Below are positions 6,006-8,094 of a stretch of DNA of 8,094 bases, piece after piece. The notes below the pieces were generated by a model that saw nothing but the letters and a program-made list of their open reading frames with translations, did not search any database and was not told the origin of the DNA. Positions within the stretch are counted from its first letter, which is position 1; every line of letters starts with the position of its first letter. Position numbers and translations under genes: made by a program. This DNA is from Chlorobiota bacterium (GTDB lineage Bacteria; Bacteroidota; Bacteroidia; Bacteroidales; JAADJA01): the NCBI GenBank assembly GCA_030592565.1, contig JAUVIX010000159.1, positions 1-8,094 on the forward strand, written 5' to 3'.

Positions 6006-8094
6006 TTAATCAGGCACCTGGGTTTCTGCGCCCAGTGTTTTAGCCCATGTCTGGTTTTTGTCCTGGTTATCAATCTGGCCGTCAAGGGTGAAGTCTTTTG
6101 CTTCGTAACCACATGGCAAACCAACATTGGGATCCCAAAAACCCAGTTTATCCTGTTCGGTTATTGTCTGACTGTAATCAGCATCGCCGCCCATCATTCC
6201 ATAAACACCATTTCCCATATCAATTAATGCATCTGTTCCCCCATAAGCTTTATCAGCAGATTCAGAGAAATCATAAAAAGCAGGTGAATCACCATCAGAA
6301 ATGGGAACGGCTGACATTACACCGAGATGGTTTCTGTGCCATATTACCAGATATATATTATCATTCAGGACAATATCATATTTTAACTCAGGTGTCTGGT
6401 TCCAGGGGTCAACAGCCCTACCATCATTTCGAAGTAGCAAAGCACGCTGCATGACAATTGTAGTTGCGGTTTCAGGGCCTCCGGCGGTTTCACGAAGTTC
6501 TACCAAAATCCAGTCAACTATATCTGACGGAATGGATGTTACGGTCTCGTCACCGGCATAGTTCCAGGGGGCAACATTAAAGGGTTGTTCCATCGGAATT
6601 AAATCCTGGGCAGCAAGCTCAGTATCCATATCAACTCCATTATATGGCCCCTGAAGCTGAACTGCCGGATCAATGATAATCCCGGTTCTTATCAGGATAT
6701 GTCTTGAAGAATCCACTGCTCCCTGACATACAAAATATCCATTGTAAGAATTTGAAACCGGCACCTCCCATATGAGCAGGTCGGATGTTTCACCGGTAAA
6801 ATCACTTGAGTTCAGGATTGCCCCGTTCCATTTCCACTGATGTGGGGGATCATCAATCATTGCATTAAAGCAGAATTCACCTTCTATTTGCTTTCCAGCA
6901 ATGAGGTAGATAAGTTGGTCATCAACACCATTCAGGGTTGTCCTGTAATTTTTCCAAGTGCCATTGTTGATTATGTGATCCTGGCAATTTATTGTGAGAT
7001 GATTTCCTGTACCATCCTGGATAACCCCATTATTTATTATCCTGCCTGCTGTATTTATAGTACATCCCAAGCCGTGAAGTTGTAATGTATCCATAATAAT
7101 AAATGATTCATTAAAATTGACTTCGGTAAGAACATGTATTTCCCCATAGAATGATACCTCCGGTATAAATGTGATGGTTTGTAAATAAGCTTCATTATTT
7201 CCAACATAGTTAAAGCTCTCTCCTGATATTGAGCCGTCATATATCCTGCCTTCGGATGATGAAGTACCGGTCAGGGAAAATATTTTTCCTTGCGGCATCT
7301 GTATTTCTCCACCATCCAGGTTAATTATTGAAGTATGGAAGAACAGATCATCAGTTGCTATGATTTTTGCAGCAGGATCAGTATTTGCTATCTCGCGGGC
7401 AACAATTATGTTATTATTCAAACAGGAAACCTGCTGGTCGGATGAACTATTAAAAATAATTTTTCGATTTGTACAAACGCCATTATTTATAAAATCATTA
7501 TTTAAGTAAAGCCTTAAATAGTTACTTAAGTTTTCAATTGTGCCGTTATTTGTCAATGGGCCATTTACAGTTAAATTGCTGGACAATCCTGAATTTTTCA
7601 AAACACCCTCAATCACCATATTTCCTTCAAACACCACATTATGATTAAAAATGGGTACAGTGCCGGTAAGTACAAAATCGTAAATTGTAATATCATCCAA
7701 ATAGGAATCAATGTCCATAGCCAGCTCATTTCCGTTTCCATATACAATACCTTCTTTTAAAATCCCGTCTGTAAAATTCAAACCTTCCCCTTTTACCGGG
7801 TCACAATATAGTGTGTTGCCATTAAGGTCCATAACTGTTCCGTTAAAATCCAAAGTTGAATATGCAGTGATCAGGCCGGTACCGGTTTCGGCATAAAAAT
7901 TTTGTCCTGCAAAGCTGCCTGATGTACCCTGTGTAATAGAATGTTCACTCGCACCGGATAACCATGTATGTGTATTTTGCCAAATACCGTTATTATAAAT
8001 ATCACCAGTAATGTGTAATGTAATGTAGTTAGCGTTATTCTGAATGATCCCTTCATTCGACAGGTTTCCATTAACCTGCAAAGTAGCCGACAGA
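6006..8094 (-). CDS. 3' part of a large secreted repeat protein with Ig-like segment and C-terminal calcium-loop module (5' end outside window)
   Basis: The frame stays open to the window edge: the codons before the TTG at 8081 read L-S-A-T without a stop, so neither start nor signal peptide is visible. About 695 residues are seen (numbering below from the TTG codon). Residues 1-395 hold three repeats ~170 residues apart, marked by GNLSNEG (5-11), GPLTNNG (174-180) and GRIINNG (346-352), each followed about 20 residues later by NNG(I/V/T)(W/C)-type motifs; the composition (N, G, T, short hydrophobic strands) suggests a beta solenoid. About 412-465 resembles an Ig-like domain (WKWNGA ... GYFVCQ). 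About 473-691 is a C-terminal module seen in many Bacteroidota surface proteins (LQGPYNG, PWNYAGDE, DWILVELR, VIWHRNHLGVMS). Two calcium-loop motifs follow: D633-x-D-x-S-xx-I-xxx-D644 and D663-x-T-x-D-G-x-I-xxx-D674. It ends in TQVPD with no T9SS domain. Function unknown; adhesion or cell-surface structure is a guess. Confidence 0.9.
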   Translation of the reverse strand, partial: LSATLQVNGNLSNEGIIQNNANYITLHITGDIYNNGIWQNTHTWLSGASEHSITQGTSGSFAGQNFYAETGTGLITAYSTLDFNGTVMDLNGNTLYCDPVKGEGLNFTDGILKEGIVYGNGNELAMDIDSYLDDITIYDFVLTGTVPIFNHNVVFEGNMVIEGVLKNSGLSSNLTVNGPLTNNGTIENLSNYLRLYLNNDFINNGVCTNRKIIFNSSSDQQVSCLNNNIIVAREIANTDPAAKIIATDDLFFHTSIINLDGGEIQMPQGKIFSLTGTSSSEGRIYDGSISGESFNYVGNNEAYLQTITFIPEVSFYGEIHVLTEVNFNESFIIMDTLQLHGLGCTINTAGRIINNGVIQDGTGNHLTINCQDHIINNGTWKNYRTTLNGVDDQLIYLIAGKQIEGEFCFNAMIDDPPHQWKWNGAILNSSDFTGETSDLLIWEVPVSNSYNGYFVCQGAVDSSRHILIRTGIIIDPAVQLQGPYNGVDMDTELAAQDLIPMEQPFNVAPWNYAGDETVTSIPSDIVDWILVELRETAGGPETATTIVMQRALLLRNDGRAVDPWNQTPELKYDIVLNDNIYLVIWHRNHLGVMSAVPISDGDSPAFYDFSESADKAYGGTDALIDMGNGVYGMMGGDADYSQTITEQDKLGFWDPNVGLPCGYEAKDFTLDGQIDNQDKNQTWAKTLGAETQVPD
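6899..8094 (-). repeat. Three ~170-residue repeats within the large secreted protein
   Basis: Repeat units begin near 8069, 7562 and 7046 (minus strand), marked at protein level by G-x-L/I-x-N-x-G followed by I-x-N/D. Spacings are 169 and 172 residues. A second marker also recurs between units: MDLNGNTLYC at 84-93 corresponds to INLDGGEIQM at 253-262. Identity is low at the DNA level, so the duplication is old. The first unit may be preceded by more copies beyond the window edge. Confidence 0.65.

Noticed and set aside
6098..6561. Two overlapping plus-strand reading frames (6098-6454 and 6301-6561)
   Set aside because: Both lie antisense inside the well-supported C-terminal module of the large secreted protein and have low-complexity, non-protein-like composition.
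7055..8071. Minus-strand reading frames at 7055-7240 and 7871-8071
   Set aside because: Both are out-of-frame shadows inside the large repeat protein, without any domain or signal sequence.

Overview
The window looks like a chromosomal piece of a Bacteroidota (Bacteroidetes) bacterium, probably an environmental member of the Bacteroidales/Marinilabiliales type. The evidence is: two type IX secretion (T9SS) C-terminal sorting domains, a TonB-dependent receptor with an N-terminal carboxypeptidase-regulatory-like domain, matches to the Bacteroidota promoter consensus (TTG / TAnnTTTG), no Shine-Dalgarno sequences ahead of the starts, and AT-rich intergenic DNA. All four protein genes lie on the minus strand, so transcription runs from high to low coordinates.

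Layout, in the direction of transcription. (1) 8094-6006: the 3' part of a large secreted repeat protein that enters from beyond the window edge. It has three ~170-residue repeats, an Ig-like segment, a Bacteroidota C-terminal module and two calcium-loop motifs at the very end, and is followed by an intrinsic terminator at 5896-5868. (2) 6005-5394: a 612-base stretch without a convincing intact gene. It holds the terminator, a possible decayed gene tail, a MITE-like element (15-bp imperfect terminal inverted repeats abutted by 8-bp direct repeats) and the promoter of the next gene. (3) 5393-3912: a secreted beta-propeller-like protein with a T9SS sorting domain. (4) 3766-2822: a secreted protein resembling the PCMD family, also with a T9SS sorting domain and a good promoter. 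(5) 2720-297: a complete TonB-dependent outer-membrane receptor, 101 bases after gene 4 with no good promoter between them, so the two are probably co-transcribed. (6) 296-1: no gene; two tandem hairpins just after the receptor stop, then degenerate palindromic repeat-like DNA and an AT-rich run of GAATTT-type repeats.

All four products are predicted to be exported: one outer-membrane transporter and three extracellular or surface-attached proteins. The most economical reading is a cell-surface binding/uptake locus (4 and 5) next to unrelated large surface proteins. No substrate can be assigned from sequence alone. I found no convincing new multi-gene system; the best non-coding discovery is the MITE-like element at 5578-5769.
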